Counted from the stretch's first letter, positions 26,542 through 35,768 are shown. The stretch: DNA of 64,000 nucleotides from an uncultured Eubacteriales bacterium (GCA_934454405.1 CAKSFN010000011.1:1-64000); one strand, 5' to 3'. Translations and numbers: made by a program. Notes: generated by a model from the letters alone, not told the origin.

Positions 26542-26858
26542 GGTTGTTCCTCCTGAGGGTGTTTGATTTATTATATCACGCCGCGAAGAAAAAATAAAGA
26601 CCTTTTACCTGAAAATTTGATGAAAACGCCGAATTTTTGCGTTTTTTACGCGCAAAGCCTTTATCGTTGCCTCCCGAAACGAAAAAAGTCTGTCATTTAT
26701 AATCAAAACGGCGCTCAAATTTTAGTGATTTTACCACTTCAAAACCGCTTGAAAATATGTTACAATAAAAGTGCGGACAGGGGAGATGCCGTTTCCCCGG
26801 CGCCCGCCGTTCAGACGGCTCAAAACCTGTTCAGTCTGACACAAAAGGAGCAACGGTT
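26542..26858. other. Divergent intergenic region between the thioesterase-like gene and hpf
   Basis: Holds a minus-strand extended -10 promoter (TGATATAAT, -10 at 26570-26575) for the thioesterase-like gene and a plus-strand promoter for hpf. The hpf leader (about 26773-26858) contains GC-rich inverted segments (around AGGGGA/TTCCCC) but I recognise no known RNA class in it. Confidence 0.5.
26738..26766 (+). promoter_or_regulatory. Probable promoter of hpf
   Basis: TTCAAA (26738-26743), a 17-nt spacer and TACAAT (26761-26766). It gives an approximately 85-nt leader before the hpf ATG. Confidence 0.55.
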
Positions 26859-27377
26859 ATGAAGATCAGGTACGTTTCCAGAAAATGCACGGCTTATCAG
26901 GACACAAAGGATTACACGGAGAAGAAACTCAAAAAACTTGACAAGTTCTTTCCCCGGGACTGCGAAGTGACCGTGGTTTATACTCTGGAAAAAGATGACC
27001 GCCACAAGGTTGAAGTCACCGCGGAAAACAGCGGGCTTATTTTCCGGGCCCAGTCTACGACGGACGATTTCAAGTACAGTGTTGACGAGATTGTTGAAAT
27101 CTTGACAAGACAGATCCGCAGGCACAAAACCAAATTGGAGAAGCGTATCAAAAAACCGATTGACTCGGAAATCCTCGAATCGGCGGATTTTGCGGAGGAC
27201 GATTACGATATAATCAAAACCAAGAAAATCGACCCGAAGCCGATGGCGGACGAGGAAGCCATATTGCAGATGAATCTGCTTGCGCACGACTTTTTCATTT
27301 ATACGGACAACGAAAATAAGCCGCGTATAATCTATCGCCGCAGAGACGGGAAATACGGGCTTATCGAGATTGAATAA
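26859..27377 (+). CDS. hpf: Ribosome hibernation promoting factor, long form
   Basis: A 172-residue long-form HPF (YvyD/RaiA family), which dimerises 70S ribosomes into inactive 100S particles in stationary phase. The N-terminal beta-alpha-beta domain (about 1-95) binds the decoding region; the C-terminal dimerisation domain (about 115-172) shows PMADEEAILQMNLLAHDFFIYTD and ends YRRRDGKYGLIEIE, typical of the long form. GGAG precedes the ATG. It is a single-gene unit with its own promoter and terminator. Confidence 0.97.
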   Translation: MKIRYVSRKCTAYQDTKDYTEKKLKKLDKFFPRDCEVTVVYTLEKDDRHKVEVTAENSGLIFRAQSTTDDFKYSVDEIVEILTRQIRRHKTKLEKRIKKPIDSEILESADFAEDDYDIIKTKKIDPKPMADEEAILQMNLLAHDFFIYTDNENKPRIIYRRRDGKYGLIEIE

Positions 27378-27426
27378 AAGGAATAAAAAGGTTATACGAT
27401 CAAGTAAGGTCTGGTCTGTATTTTCG

Positions 27427-27458
27427 AAGGAGCGGAAAAGTGTTTCCGCTCCTTTTTT
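27427..27458 (+). terminator. Intrinsic terminator after hpf
   Basis: AAGGAGCGGAAA (27427-27438) pairs with TTTCCGCTCCTT (27443-27454), loop AGTG, running into TTTTTT. Confidence 0.9.
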
Positions 27459-27485
27459 AACGGCGCAATAAAATTTTCAATAAAG

Positions 27486-27519
27486 GGGGCTGTAAAAAAC
27501 GCAAGTTTTTTACAGCCCC
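27486..27519. repeat. 15-bp inverted repeat at a convergent gene junction
   Basis: GGGGCTGTAAAAAAC (27486-27500) and its exact reverse complement (27505-27519) close a GCAA tetraloop. It lies between hpf and the convergent dehydratase gene and probably works as a terminator for the latter, although the T-runs are inside the stem rather than after it. Confidence 0.7.
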
Positions 27520-27590
27520 TTTGGGGATAGAAAAAAAGGTTCAGAATGGGGGGATCCCCTGTGTTCTTCTTATACGGGTTTTCGTTTTAT

Positions 27591-29543
27591 TCAGTTTGTT
27601 TCGGTCTTAATTTTTTCCCCGTCCGGGCAGGAGAAGATGCAGTGCGCCTCCTCGTAAGCTTTTTTGCTTTCCTCGGGAGAAATATATGTCGGAACAAGAT
27701 CCCGCATCAAGGCTCTTATGTCTATCGTATCGTCAAGCATAACGCTGTAAAGATGGTCGAGCTTTTCGCGGAAATCCGGCGCGAGCGGCGGCGGATCGTC
27801 CACATAGATCAAATCGTTTGCCGTCTTTTTCAGGTGCGCCGTGTCGATGAGAAGCTCCTCGTAAAGCTTTTCGCCGGGACGCAGACCCGTGAATTTTATA
27901 TCTATATCCTTATACGGCGTATAGCCGGAAAGTCTTATCAGATTTTCCGCAAGGTCGAGTATTTTGACCGGCTTGCCCATATCGAGAACGAATATCTCGC
28001 CCCCTTTGGCATAGGTTCCTGCTTCGAGAACAAGGGACACCGCTTCGGGTATTGTCATAAAATAGCGGATGATGCGCTTGTCCGTAACGGTGACGGGGCC
28101 GCCCGCCGCTATCTGCTTTTTGAACAGAGGGATAACGCTTCCGTTGCTTCCGAGCACGTTGCCGAAGCGAACCGCGACATATTCGGTTGCGGAGCGGTCG
28201 TTAAAATACTGAACAACCATTTCACAAAGGCGTTTGGACGCGCCCATTATGTTAGTCGGATTTACCGCCTTATCGGTTGAGATAAGAACAAACTTTTCGG
28301 TTCCGTACATATCCGCCGCTTTGGCAACCTTGAATGTTCCGAAAACGTTGTTTTTAATGGCTTCGTTCGGACTGTCCTCCATCAGCGGAACGTGCTTGTG
28401 CGCCGCGGCGTGGAAAACTATCTGCGGTCTGTAAAGCTCAAACACCGCCTCCACTCTTTTGTGGTCGCGAACCGAGCCGATGAGGGTGATCAGGTCAAGA
28501 GAGGGGAAGGTTGCCCTGAGCTCGTTTCTTATATCGTAAGAGTTGTTTTCATAAACATCGAAAACTATCAGCTGCCGAGGTCCGAAGCCCGCAATTTGTC
28601 TGCAAAGCTCGCTGCCTATCGAACCGCCGCCGCCCGTGACAAGAACCGTTTTGCCCTTGATATACGCGGAAACGTTGTTCATATCAAATTTTATCGGGTC
28701 TCTTCCGAGCAGATCCTCAACCTCGACCTTGCGGAGATTGTTTATGTGCGCGGAGCCTTTCAGAATATTGTCAAGCCCCGGAATAAGCTTCAAAACGCAA
28801 TCCGTCTGCTTGCATATATCGAGAATTTTTGCCTGCTCAGCTTTGGAGGCGGACGGAATGGAGAGCCAAATTTCGTCGATTTTTTTCCTTTTTGCGTTTT
28901 GTATTATGGTTTCTCTGTTTCCGACAACGGGCACGGCGTGAAGAGTCGTTCCGATTTTTTCTCTGTCGTCGTCGATGATGCAGACGGGAATGAAGTTCCG
29001 AACGGATTTTTTCTCCTTCATTTCACGGACAACCGTTTCGGACGCGGAGCCCGCGCCTATCAGCATAACGCGAACCTTTTTAACGTCGCGCATTTCCCAC
29101 AGATTTTTTATCGTTCGCAGCCCTCGATAGGAAAACCTCGAAACGAGCAGCATAAACGTTATTATGAAAAACAGAAAAACAAGGAAGGCGGGACGCACGG
29201 GGGTCGGTCTGTGCGACGAAAGCCCGAGAAGCAGAATGAATAGACCCGAGTCGAAAAGTCCCGCGCCTACGCCCCGGAAAAGCTCCCACATCCCGGCATA
29301 CTGCCATATACTGCGGTAAAGCCCGAAAGAAAAGTGAAGAAGAACGGACGCCGCGGAAAAAATTGCGACGAATATCACTCTCTGCGCGCCGTCGCCGATG
29401 AAGGAAAAAGCCCTGCTCAGCGAAAAATCGTCATACACGAGCATGTACGAAAAAATCCACGCGAAGTTAATCAACACTATATCCGTTACTCCGAAAAGAA
29501 GCTCCTTCGCTATGCGGGAAGAGCCCTTGGATGTTGATGTCAT
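27591..29543 (-). CDS. Membrane-bound nucleoside-diphosphate-sugar 4,6-dehydratase (CapD/PglF/FlaA1-like)
   Basis: A 650-residue polysaccharide-biosynthesis protein. Four TM segments occupy about residues 12-135; a CoA-binding-like Rossmann domain with LIGAGSASE follows (about 158-275); the catalytic SDR domain begins with VTGGGGSIGSELCRQI (about 303-318) and contains HAAAHKHVPLMED and STDKAVNPTNIMGASKR, where the serine, methionine and lysine replace the usual SYK triad as in PglF. The family converts UDP-GlcNAc to a 4-keto-6-deoxy sugar for capsule, glycan or protein glycosylation. No other glycan genes lie beside it. A consensus promoter precedes it. Confidence 0.93.
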   Translation of the reverse strand: MTSTSKGSSRIAKELLFGVTDIVLINFAWIFSYMLVYDDFSLSRAFSFIGDGAQRVIFVAIFSAASVLLHFSFGLYRSIWQYAGMWELFRGVGAGLFDSGLFILLLGLSSHRPTPVRPAFLVFLFFIITFMLLVSRFSYRGLRTIKNLWEMRDVKKVRVMLIGAGSASETVVREMKEKKSVRNFIPVCIIDDDREKIGTTLHAVPVVGNRETIIQNAKRKKIDEIWLSIPSASKAEQAKILDICKQTDCVLKLIPGLDNILKGSAHINNLRKVEVEDLLGRDPIKFDMNNVSAYIKGKTVLVTGGGGSIGSELCRQIAGFGPRQLIVFDVYENNSYDIRNELRATFPSLDLITLIGSVRDHKRVEAVFELYRPQIVFHAAAHKHVPLMEDSPNEAIKNNVFGTFKVAKAADMYGTEKFVLISTDKAVNPTNIMGASKRLCEMVVQYFNDRSATEYVAVRFGNVLGSNGSVIPLFKKQIAAGGPVTVTDKRIIRYFMTIPEAVSLVLEAGTYAKGGEIFVLDMGKPVKILDLAENLIRLSGYTPYKDIDIKFTGLRPGEKLYEELLIDTAHLKKTANDLIYVDDPPPLAPDFREKLDHLYSVMLDDTIDIRALMRDLVPTYISPEESKKAYEEAHCIFSCPDGEKIKTETN

Positions 29544-29608
29544 TTTAGTATCTCCTGTTTCCTTTTGCGCAGCCGGTCGCCTGCCTGCGCTGAAATTTTC
29601 TCAAGCAT

Positions 29609-29637
29609 ATTATAACACCTCGCCACGGTTTTGTCAA
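29609..29637 (-). promoter_or_regulatory. Consensus sigma-A promoter of the dehydratase gene
   Basis: Minus strand TTGACA (29632-29637), a 17-nt spacer and TATAAT (29609-29614): a full consensus match. Confidence 0.9.
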
Positions 29638-29720
29638 TGTTTATTCCCCTGAAAATTAACGCGGAGTTCCCGAAATTCCGCTCCTCCCCGAAGAATTGTC
29701 TGCAAAGGCGGATCTCCGTC

Positions 29721-29754
29721 AAAAAACCTCCGTTCGGTTGAACGGAGGTTTTTT
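29721..29754 (-). terminator. Intrinsic terminator after the secreted-paralogue operon
   Basis: AACCTCCGTTC pairs with GAACGGAGGTT around GGTT, flanked by AAAAAA/TTTTTT on both sides (29721-29735 with 29740-29754). It can act in both directions and lies 15 nt past the stop at 29770. Confidence 0.92.
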
Positions 29755-29769
29755 ATTAAAGCGCTTTTA

Positions 29770-31647
29770 TCAGTCGTTTGAAGTTCTTACGTTGGTAAGT
29801 TCTATCTGAATCTTCACGGCTTCGAGCATAAGCGTGATGAAATCGCTCTTTGCCATGGTGTGCGGCTGTTCTTTGTCCGCCTCTTCCTCGTACTTGTCAA
29901 CAAGCGCCTGAAGAGCCTCAAGCTTTTCCCAGAAGAGCGCGAGAGATTCTTCCGTGTAGGGATACGCTCCGTCTTCGTCGAGAGCGTCGCTCATATAGTT
30001 GTTGAATTCGGTCATATCCGTCAGCAGCGTTTTCGCCGCGTTGAAAACGCCTTCAAGCGTGATGTTGGAAAGCGCCGTGGAGTTGTTTCCGCCGCCCTGG
30101 TTCGGGTCGTCGCCGGACTCGGCAACTCTTATTTCGGAACGCGCCTGCTGCAGGAAGTACGTTGCGGTTATAAGGTTCTGATAAAGAGAATCAAGCTTAT
30201 CCGCATCCGTTCCGCCGGCGTTGACGTATCCTTCATAAGCGTCTCTTGCCGTTTCGAACTTGTTGATGGCGATCTCGAGCTTCTCAACGGTGGATATATC
30301 AAAGAGGAATCTGAAATTCTTTATGGACTCGTTATAATAATCCATAACCTTATTGTATACCGCTTCGTAAAGGTTGATGTCGAGTTTTTTCGTCAAAAGC
30401 TCGTCGCGCGCCGCAACTATCTTGTTGTAGGCGTCGCGCAGATACGCGTCGGTCGTTCTGTAATCGTTTGCCACAGAGAAGAACGGGTTAACGACGTTCA
30501 TAAACGCGTTGTAATCGGAAGAATTGTAATAGCCGTATTCTTTATCATAGGAAACGGTGTCTATTATCTTTCTTGCAGCCTTTCTGAACGCTTCGCCCAC
30601 AAACAGGGAATTTCTGAAATTCAGAATCTCGCGGTCTCTGATGTCAACGGGTTTAAGCACTCTGTACGCTTTTTCGCCGTATTTCTCGGAGAACGCCTCG
30701 TCGTCCATCTCATAAGGCGCTTCAACTGCGTAATTGTCGGAAATATCCTTGTCAAGGTTGTTTTCGCCGGCAAGGTAGTACGAGTTGTCCGCGTATTTTC
30801 TGAGCTCTTCCGCAGTCGCGTTCGGGTCGTTGTACGCGGCTATCGCGCCTTCTACCCAAGCCTTGAACGCCAACGTTTCGGGAGCGTTCGGATTTTCCTC
30901 GGAAGCCGCGATAATGTCGGGCAGCTCCCAGCCGTAGGGAACTCTTTCGGAAAGAGCAATGATATCTACCGTCTCGTTCGTCATGATGTTGACATAGAGG
31001 ATGCCTTTAAGGTCGTTTATCTCTTTGTCGCCCTCATACTTCACGAGGTTGTCGTACGCGTTGTAGTAATTTGTGAGCAGCGCCCATATCTGCGATCTTT
31101 TCATGGAAAGTATCGCGGGAAGCTCTCCTTCGCTTACGGATGCAAGCGTCGACGCCGCTTTTGCAAGCTCTCTCCAGCTCTCGATGGTGTAATCTCTTCT
31201 GAAAAGCTTTGTATATCCCTTTTCGCCGCGCGCAACTTCGCTGTCTATCGCTTTTGTGCGAAGATAGAGCGCGTTCAAAAATTCTATATACGTCTTGTCG
31301 GGGTCGGTATAGGTCTTTGATGTGTCGTTCCAGCCGCCGAAAACGTCAAGCAGGAACTTTTCGATTTCTTCCGCCGAGCCGTTCGCATAAAGATCCTCGC
31401 CCTGATTATAAAGCCCTTCGAGCTTTATCGTCGCGTCTGCCTTGGTCTGCATTCCGGCGGGCATATTCTCAAAGTCGTCTCTTTCTATGAGAGCGTCCGC
31501 CTGATCAAGGAAGGAGTTCAGCTCGGTTCTGAGCGTCGAGAGGTCTTTGCCCGTAACTCCCTCCGCAAACGAAGAGAAGGTCAATGCCGCCGCAAGTGAA
31601 GCGCAGAGGCAGAGCGAAAGTATCGCTGCAATAATTCTTTTTTTCAT
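29770..31647 (-). CDS. Large secreted protein, second of a tandem paralogous pair
   Basis: A 625-residue exported protein with a signal peptide (about 1-30, ending FSSFAEG) and a mature chain that is mostly alpha-helical and acidic. I do not recognise a catalytic domain; short helical repeats (for example ETARDAYEGYVNAGGTDADKL) are reminiscent of FIVAR-type surface repeats. Its first 240 residues align with the upstream gene (shared MPAGMQTKADATIKLEGL-like, LFGGW and YEGDKEINDLKGIL segments). No sortase motif or membrane anchor is visible. GGAGG precedes the ATG, 21 nt after the upstream paralogue. Confidence 0.8.
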   Translation of the reverse strand: MKKRIIAAILSLCLCASLAAALTFSSFAEGVTGKDLSTLRTELNSFLDQADALIERDDFENMPAGMQTKADATIKLEGLYNQGEDLYANGSAEEIEKFLLDVFGGWNDTSKTYTDPDKTYIEFLNALYLRTKAIDSEVARGEKGYTKLFRRDYTIESWRELAKAASTLASVSEGELPAILSMKRSQIWALLTNYYNAYDNLVKYEGDKEINDLKGILYVNIMTNETVDIIALSERVPYGWELPDIIAASEENPNAPETLAFKAWVEGAIAAYNDPNATAEELRKYADNSYYLAGENNLDKDISDNYAVEAPYEMDDEAFSEKYGEKAYRVLKPVDIRDREILNFRNSLFVGEAFRKAARKIIDTVSYDKEYGYYNSSDYNAFMNVVNPFFSVANDYRTTDAYLRDAYNKIVAARDELLTKKLDINLYEAVYNKVMDYYNESIKNFRFLFDISTVEKLEIAINKFETARDAYEGYVNAGGTDADKLDSLYQNLITATYFLQQARSEIRVAESGDDPNQGGGNNSTALSNITLEGVFNAAKTLLTDMTEFNNYMSDALDEDGAYPYTEESLALFWEKLEALQALVDKYEEEADKEQPHTMAKSDFITLMLEAVKIQIELTNVRTSND

Positions 31648-31668
31648 AGTTTATTTGCCTCCTTCTCT

Positions 31669-33789
31669 TTATTCGTAGTGATATTCAAGCTGCATGTTGG
31701 TCATATCGAAATAGAGGTTGTTGACGGCGTTGAGCAGCTGTTCGTCGGATACCGCGTTTTCGTCGGCTTCCGCGGCGGACTGATAGTTGCCCGACGCGAT
31801 GTTTGCCTCGTAAGCCTCTATTCTCGAAATGAGTCCTTCAAGCTTGGTGATGTCTTCGCCGAACGTTACGGCGTCAGCCTCGGAGAAAGGATACTTCTTG
31901 TTCTCGGAATCGCCGGTAACATCGCTGATGATATCCTTGTAGTAAGCCTTCGCTTTTTCCGCTATCTGCTTCGCCATATCGAGGATCATCTTGTCGTTAT
32001 GGAAAAATCTGACTATTCCGTCGTTGTCGCTGCTTTCGTGAACCGTGAACGGCATATTCGCTTTTGAAGCGACAAGGTCAACCACTCTTGCTTTCGCGAT
32101 CTCTTCCCAGAACTTGTAATCGGAGGTTCCCTGTTTGCCTTCCTCTTTAAGAGCCCCGATCTTTTCCATCGCTTCGTTGTAAAGAAGAAGGATTCTTCTG
32201 AACGCGCGAAGTCCGTCTATGTCGTAGAGGTCGCTGTTGAAATATTCGTCGCTTGTAAGAGAATCCTCGTAGTTGGACGAATTGATTATGAAATTATCCT
32301 TGTAATATTCGATAAGAGCTTTTCCGTAAGAGTCGTAAGCGCTTACAAGATATTTTGTCTGAGAGAACTTCTCGTAGGCAGCGATGACTCTTTCAATCGC
32401 CGAATAAAACTCCGTTTCCTTTGCCTTCGGAGTTCCGAGAAGGGCGTCTCCGCGAGCGAACGCCGCAAGGTACGCTTTCCAATCTTCCGAGGAATAAGCG
32501 CCGCCCTTGTTGTTTTCCGCTTCGGCAAAATAGAACATAGAATTCTTGTATTTTCTGTAATTGTTATGTACGAAAAGCGTATTGAGATATGTTTCGATAA
32601 GACCGTTTCTCAGCGAGAAATAGTTATAGTGATAGGTCGTTGCCGTATATGTGAAAACGGGGTTGCCTTCGTCGTCGAAAACGAGTTTTCCGTTTTCTTT
32701 CTGCTGCGACTTCTTGAAATAAACCGTTCCCCTGAGCTCGTAAACCTTTTCGGTTCTCTTTTCGCCGTCGGGAAGACCCGCCACTTCAAAGGTCTGAGCT
32801 TCAAGCTCCTCCGGCGTGAACGGGCTTTCGACCTCCGCGGATTTTGTGTCGGTCATAAGAAGCTTCATCGTCAAAAGAGGCTTGATATCTTCCGCCGTCG
32901 TGTTGGGGTCGTTAAAGAGCTCCTGCGCTTTGCGGTACCAGTCCAGCAGAGCTTGCTTTGCGGCCTCTTTGTCGCCGAGGTTCATTATCTTTCTTATCTT
33001 TTGAGAAAGCTCGGACGTGTCGTCGGAATCGCCTCTTGCCAGATAGTCTTCTATCGAAACGCCGTAAGTCGTTTCAATATGTATGGCGTCGTAGAGAATT
33101 CCTCTGAGTCTGTTTGTTTCCTTGTCGCCCTCAAATCTTACAAGCGTATTGACTAACGCAAGATACTCCTGCAGTTTGTAATAAATCTGGGAGCGTGTCG
33201 CGGTTGCGAGACCCGTGTAGGGGTTAACGGCGTCAACCGTCAGGAAATCAAGCTCAAACTTTGCCATGAAGTCCGCGAGCGGCTGCCATGATTCCACGGT
33301 GTAGTCCTCGCGCCGAAGAACCGCATAACCGGTGTTTTCATCCCAGTAAAGGACTTTGTCCAGCGCTTTGTAGCGCAGAAGAAGCGCGTCCTGGAAATCT
33401 CCGTAGGGCTTGTTCGGGTTGACAAAATCGCGTTTTTCGGGATCCCAGCCTCCGAAAAGCTCGAGAAGGAGCGCCTCAAGGTCTTCCTCCGAGGAATTCT
33501 GGTCGTAAGCGAGCTCCTCCGCTCTCTGCATCAGAGACTCCAGCTTATAGGTTGCCTCCGATTTTGTCCGCATGCCTTCGGGCATCTTCTCGTAGTCGTC
33601 GCGAATGATCTGATCGTCCGCCACGGTAAGAAACGCGTCAAGTTTGCCTCTCATCTCTTTCGCCGACATCGGAGTTCCGAGATCGTCGATGATTATCGTT
33701 CTTTCGGCAAAAGCCGAGAAAGAAACGGACGCGATGACCGAAATCATGACCGCTGCTGCGAGAATTGCAGATAAAATTCTCTTTTTCAT
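31669..33789 (-). CDS. Large secreted protein, first of a tandem paralogous pair
   Basis: A 706-residue exported protein; signal peptide about 1-30 (ending SAFAER). ATG at 33789 has AAGGAGG immediately upstream; a 61-residue in-frame extension would cross the promoter and is not used. The mature part is helical and acidic, with the conserved segments LLLELFGGWDPEK, YTVESWQPLADFM and VRFEGDKETNRLRGIL shared with its downstream neighbour. No enzymatic motif, LPxTG or SLH domain was seen. The two genes form a two-gene operon, so the proteins are likely made together. Confidence 0.8.
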   Translation of the reverse strand: MKKRILSAILAAAVMISVIASVSFSAFAERTIIIDDLGTPMSAKEMRGKLDAFLTVADDQIIRDDYEKMPEGMRTKSEATYKLESLMQRAEELAYDQNSSEEDLEALLLELFGGWDPEKRDFVNPNKPYGDFQDALLLRYKALDKVLYWDENTGYAVLRREDYTVESWQPLADFMAKFELDFLTVDAVNPYTGLATATRSQIYYKLQEYLALVNTLVRFEGDKETNRLRGILYDAIHIETTYGVSIEDYLARGDSDDTSELSQKIRKIMNLGDKEAAKQALLDWYRKAQELFNDPNTTAEDIKPLLTMKLLMTDTKSAEVESPFTPEELEAQTFEVAGLPDGEKRTEKVYELRGTVYFKKSQQKENGKLVFDDEGNPVFTYTATTYHYNYFSLRNGLIETYLNTLFVHNNYRKYKNSMFYFAEAENNKGGAYSSEDWKAYLAAFARGDALLGTPKAKETEFYSAIERVIAAYEKFSQTKYLVSAYDSYGKALIEYYKDNFIINSSNYEDSLTSDEYFNSDLYDIDGLRAFRRILLLYNEAMEKIGALKEEGKQGTSDYKFWEEIAKARVVDLVASKANMPFTVHESSDNDGIVRFFHNDKMILDMAKQIAEKAKAYYKDIISDVTGDSENKKYPFSEADAVTFGEDITKLEGLISRIEAYEANIASGNYQSAAEADENAVSDEQLLNAVNNLYFDMTNMQLEYHYE

Positions 33790-33900
33790 CTTTTTCCTCC
33801 TTGAAAATTTGCCTGATTTTTCCGACGGGGAGTCCGGACGGGTTTTATCTCTTCCGAAAAGACATCCCCTTATCGGTTCAAGGCATTTATCCACGCTACT

Positions 33901-33929
33901 ATTATAGTACAGAAGTGTTGAAATTGCAA
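33901..33929 (-). promoter_or_regulatory. Sigma-A promoter of the secreted-paralogue operon
   Basis: Minus strand TTGCAA (33924-33929), a 17-nt spacer and TATAAT (33901-33906). Confidence 0.85.
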
Positions 33930-33983
33930 GAGAAAATAAACTTTCGTAAAATTCTTCGTAAAAAATGCACAAACGGAAAAAAG

Positions 33984-34012
33984 AAAAAAGCGCAATATCA
34001 ACAATCGCGCTT
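33984..34012 (-). terminator. Terminator after the WG-repeat lipoprotein gene
   Basis: AAGCGC (33988-33993) pairs with GCGCTT (34007-34012); on the minus strand it continues into a T-rich run opposite A84-A89 and beyond. The loop is large (13 nt), so strength is uncertain. Confidence 0.55.
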
Positions 34013-34106
34013 CTTCAATATGTACTTTTTTGCGTTGTAACGGCAACATTTTTCGCACGCCCGACGGCGGAAAAAAGTCCGACGGAACGGATATGAAAAC
34101 AGCTTC

Positions 34107-35369
34107 TCAACCGTTTATTTTAAGAAATCCGTACCGGTCGCCGTATCTGACAAGAAAATGCCCTTCGGACGCGGTCTCGATATCGTCGAATTCCGCCTTC
34201 GCCGCAAGTCTGCCGTTTTTGTCGATTATTCCCCATTTTTTACCGATGCAGACGGGCGCGTAACCCTCGGAAAAATCCTTCGCGTTATCATACTGCGGCG
34301 CGATGCGCTCCGCCCCGTTCCTGTCGATGAAGCCCCAAATGGTTTTTTGGTTCTCCGTTCTCGCGACGCGCGCCAGACCGTCGGAGGTCATATCGTACGC
34401 AAATCTGTAAGCTTTTTCCGTGACGGTTTTTCCCGTCGCGTCGATATAAGAGTAGTCGTAAACGGATGTCGCGATGTTTTCGGAAACTCTCGAAAGCCCG
34501 TTTTTGAAGCCGTATACGTTGTCGTATTCCGCGGATACCGTTATTTCACCCTTCGCGTTTATATACCCCCATGCGTAAACCGCCCCGGTCGTTACTCCCG
34601 AAGCCGACGATGTCCCCTCGGAGATTTTTGCTTTGAAAGGCGCGTATCCCTCGGAAAAACTGCCCGTATCGAGGTATTTCGGCCCTATCACGGTCGCTCC
34701 GTCTATGCCGATAAAGCCGTTCAGGTCCTCTTTTTCTGTTTTGAAGTTCACGGCGCAAAGCCCTTCGGAAAAATCGTTTTCAGTCAAAAAGCCGCTTGCG
34801 ACAACGTCACCCTGCGTGTTGATATACGCGGTTTTTCCGTCGATCTCAACTCTTGCGAGACCGTTTGAAAACGACGCCGCGTCGGAAAAAGAGGTCAATG
34901 TTCTCTTTTCCGCGTCCGCCCCTTCGCCGTTGTCCGCCGAGGGAACCGTTACCTTGAGCTCGGCGCCTTTCGCGTTGATATATTTGTAATAATTTCCGTC
35001 CTTGACAAGCGCGAAGCCGTCCGAAAAATCCGCGGCCGCGGTATATGCGCCCCCGACGGCGACGTTTCCGCTTTTGTCGATATATCCCCACTTTTCGCCG
35101 GGGTTGACTATCGCGGCGCAAAGCCCCTCGGAAAACGAACCGACCGCTTCAAGTCCGGGCTCGATGACCGTCGCCCCTTCTTTGTCGATAAAACCCCAGC
35201 CGTCTTCGGTCTTTATTGCCGCCAGACCTTCGGAATACGGTTTCGCGTTTATGTATTTCACCCTGTCCGCGGAGACTATCTCTCCGCTGCCGATGTTCGG
35301 GGCGGAGCATCCCGAGGCAAGAGCCGCCGCAAAGACCGCAACGAATATCAAAGCGATGATTCTTTTCAT
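34107..35369 (-). CDS. WG-repeat lipoprotein
   Basis: A 420-residue protein with a signal peptide and lipobox (LASGCS, cysteine near residue 21). The mature part is built of about ten WG-type repeats: units such as DGWGFIDKEGATVIEPGLEAVGSFSEGLCAA and KWGYIDKSGNVAVGGAYTAAADFSDGFA recur with a period of about 40 residues. WG repeats form a beta-propeller or solenoid-like surface protein of unknown role. It is a single-gene unit with its own promoter and terminator. A second, broken WG-repeat gene lies at 60288-61132. Confidence 0.9.
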   Translation of the reverse strand: MKRIIALIFVAVFAAALASGCSAPNIGSGEIVSADRVKYINAKPYSEGLAAIKTEDGWGFIDKEGATVIEPGLEAVGSFSEGLCAAIVNPGEKWGYIDKSGNVAVGGAYTAAADFSDGFALVKDGNYYKYINAKGAELKVTVPSADNGEGADAEKRTLTSFSDAASFSNGLARVEIDGKTAYINTQGDVVASGFLTENDFSEGLCAVNFKTEKEDLNGFIGIDGATVIGPKYLDTGSFSEGYAPFKAKISEGTSSASGVTTGAVYAWGYINAKGEITVSAEYDNVYGFKNGLSRVSENIATSVYDYSYIDATGKTVTEKAYRFAYDMTSDGLARVARTENQKTIWGFIDRNGAERIAPQYDNAKDFSEGYAPVCIGKKWGIIDKNGRLAAKAEFDDIETASEGHFLVRYGDRYGFLKING

Positions 35370-35428
35370 ATTTATATACCTTTATAAACCTTTCAAAAAA
35401 GACGAATCGTTCGGTGTTCTTTTACCGA

Positions 35429-35457
35429 AGTATAGCACAGTTTTTTATTGATTGCAA
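35429..35457 (-). promoter_or_regulatory. Sigma-A promoter of the WG-repeat lipoprotein gene
   Basis: Minus strand TTGCAA (35452-35457), a 17-nt spacer and TATACT (35429-35434). Confidence 0.8.
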
Positions 35458-35643
35458 CAGTCTTGCGCGTTTTTTACGCAATGTTTTTCATTTTTCCGCA
35501 CAATGCAGCCGTCGCGGCGGAAGGGAGGAAGAGCATTTTTCTCCGTGCCGTCTTTGCGGAAAAGCGCGTCCGCCGCTCCGAAAAAAAATAATATCCCATA
35601 GGGATATTCGGCGGGTAAACAAAAAAAATTCGTTTCTTACCTA

Positions 35644-35672
35644 TTGACCTTTTTTGCTTTTGGTGCTATATT
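35644..35672 (+). promoter_or_regulatory. Sigma-A promoter of the RNA methyltransferase-dprA-topA operon
   Basis: TTGACC (35644-35649), a 17-nt spacer and TATATT (35667-35672). The in-frame ATG at 35673 abuts the -10 box and so would lie upstream of the transcript start. Confidence 0.8.
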
Positions 35673-35768
35673 ATGATGTATACTGCCGCAGGATTTCCTT
35701 TGAGCGCGGTCGCGGAAAAACGCCGCAGCCCGATATCTCGGCAACACACGGAAAGGGGGACTGAAAAA

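Larger units (their letters stand above)
33790..34106. other. Intergenic region with a terminator and a promoter
   Basis: From right to left: the terminator of the WG-repeat lipoprotein gene (33984-34012), the promoter of the secreted-paralogue operon (33901-33929) and an approximately 105-nt untranslated leader ending in the AAGGAGG of the 706-residue gene. No small gene or known RNA was recognised. Confidence 0.6.
35370..35768. other. Divergent intergenic region, two promoters
   Basis: The left part holds the minus-strand promoter of the WG-repeat lipoprotein gene; the right part holds the plus-strand promoter of the RNA methyltransferase operon and its leader. The middle (about 35458-35643) shows only a weak TTGCG/CGCAA dyad near 35463-35481 and no reading frame I can support. 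Confidence 0.5.

Noticed and set aside
27545..27560. GGGGATCCCC palindrome
   Set aside because: A short 10-bp palindrome with no partner sites; probably chance.
33790..33972. N-terminal extension of the 706-residue secreted protein
   Set aside because: It crosses the promoter at 33901-33929 and lacks a Shine-Dalgarno, whereas ATG 33789 follows AAGGAGG and opens a signal peptide.
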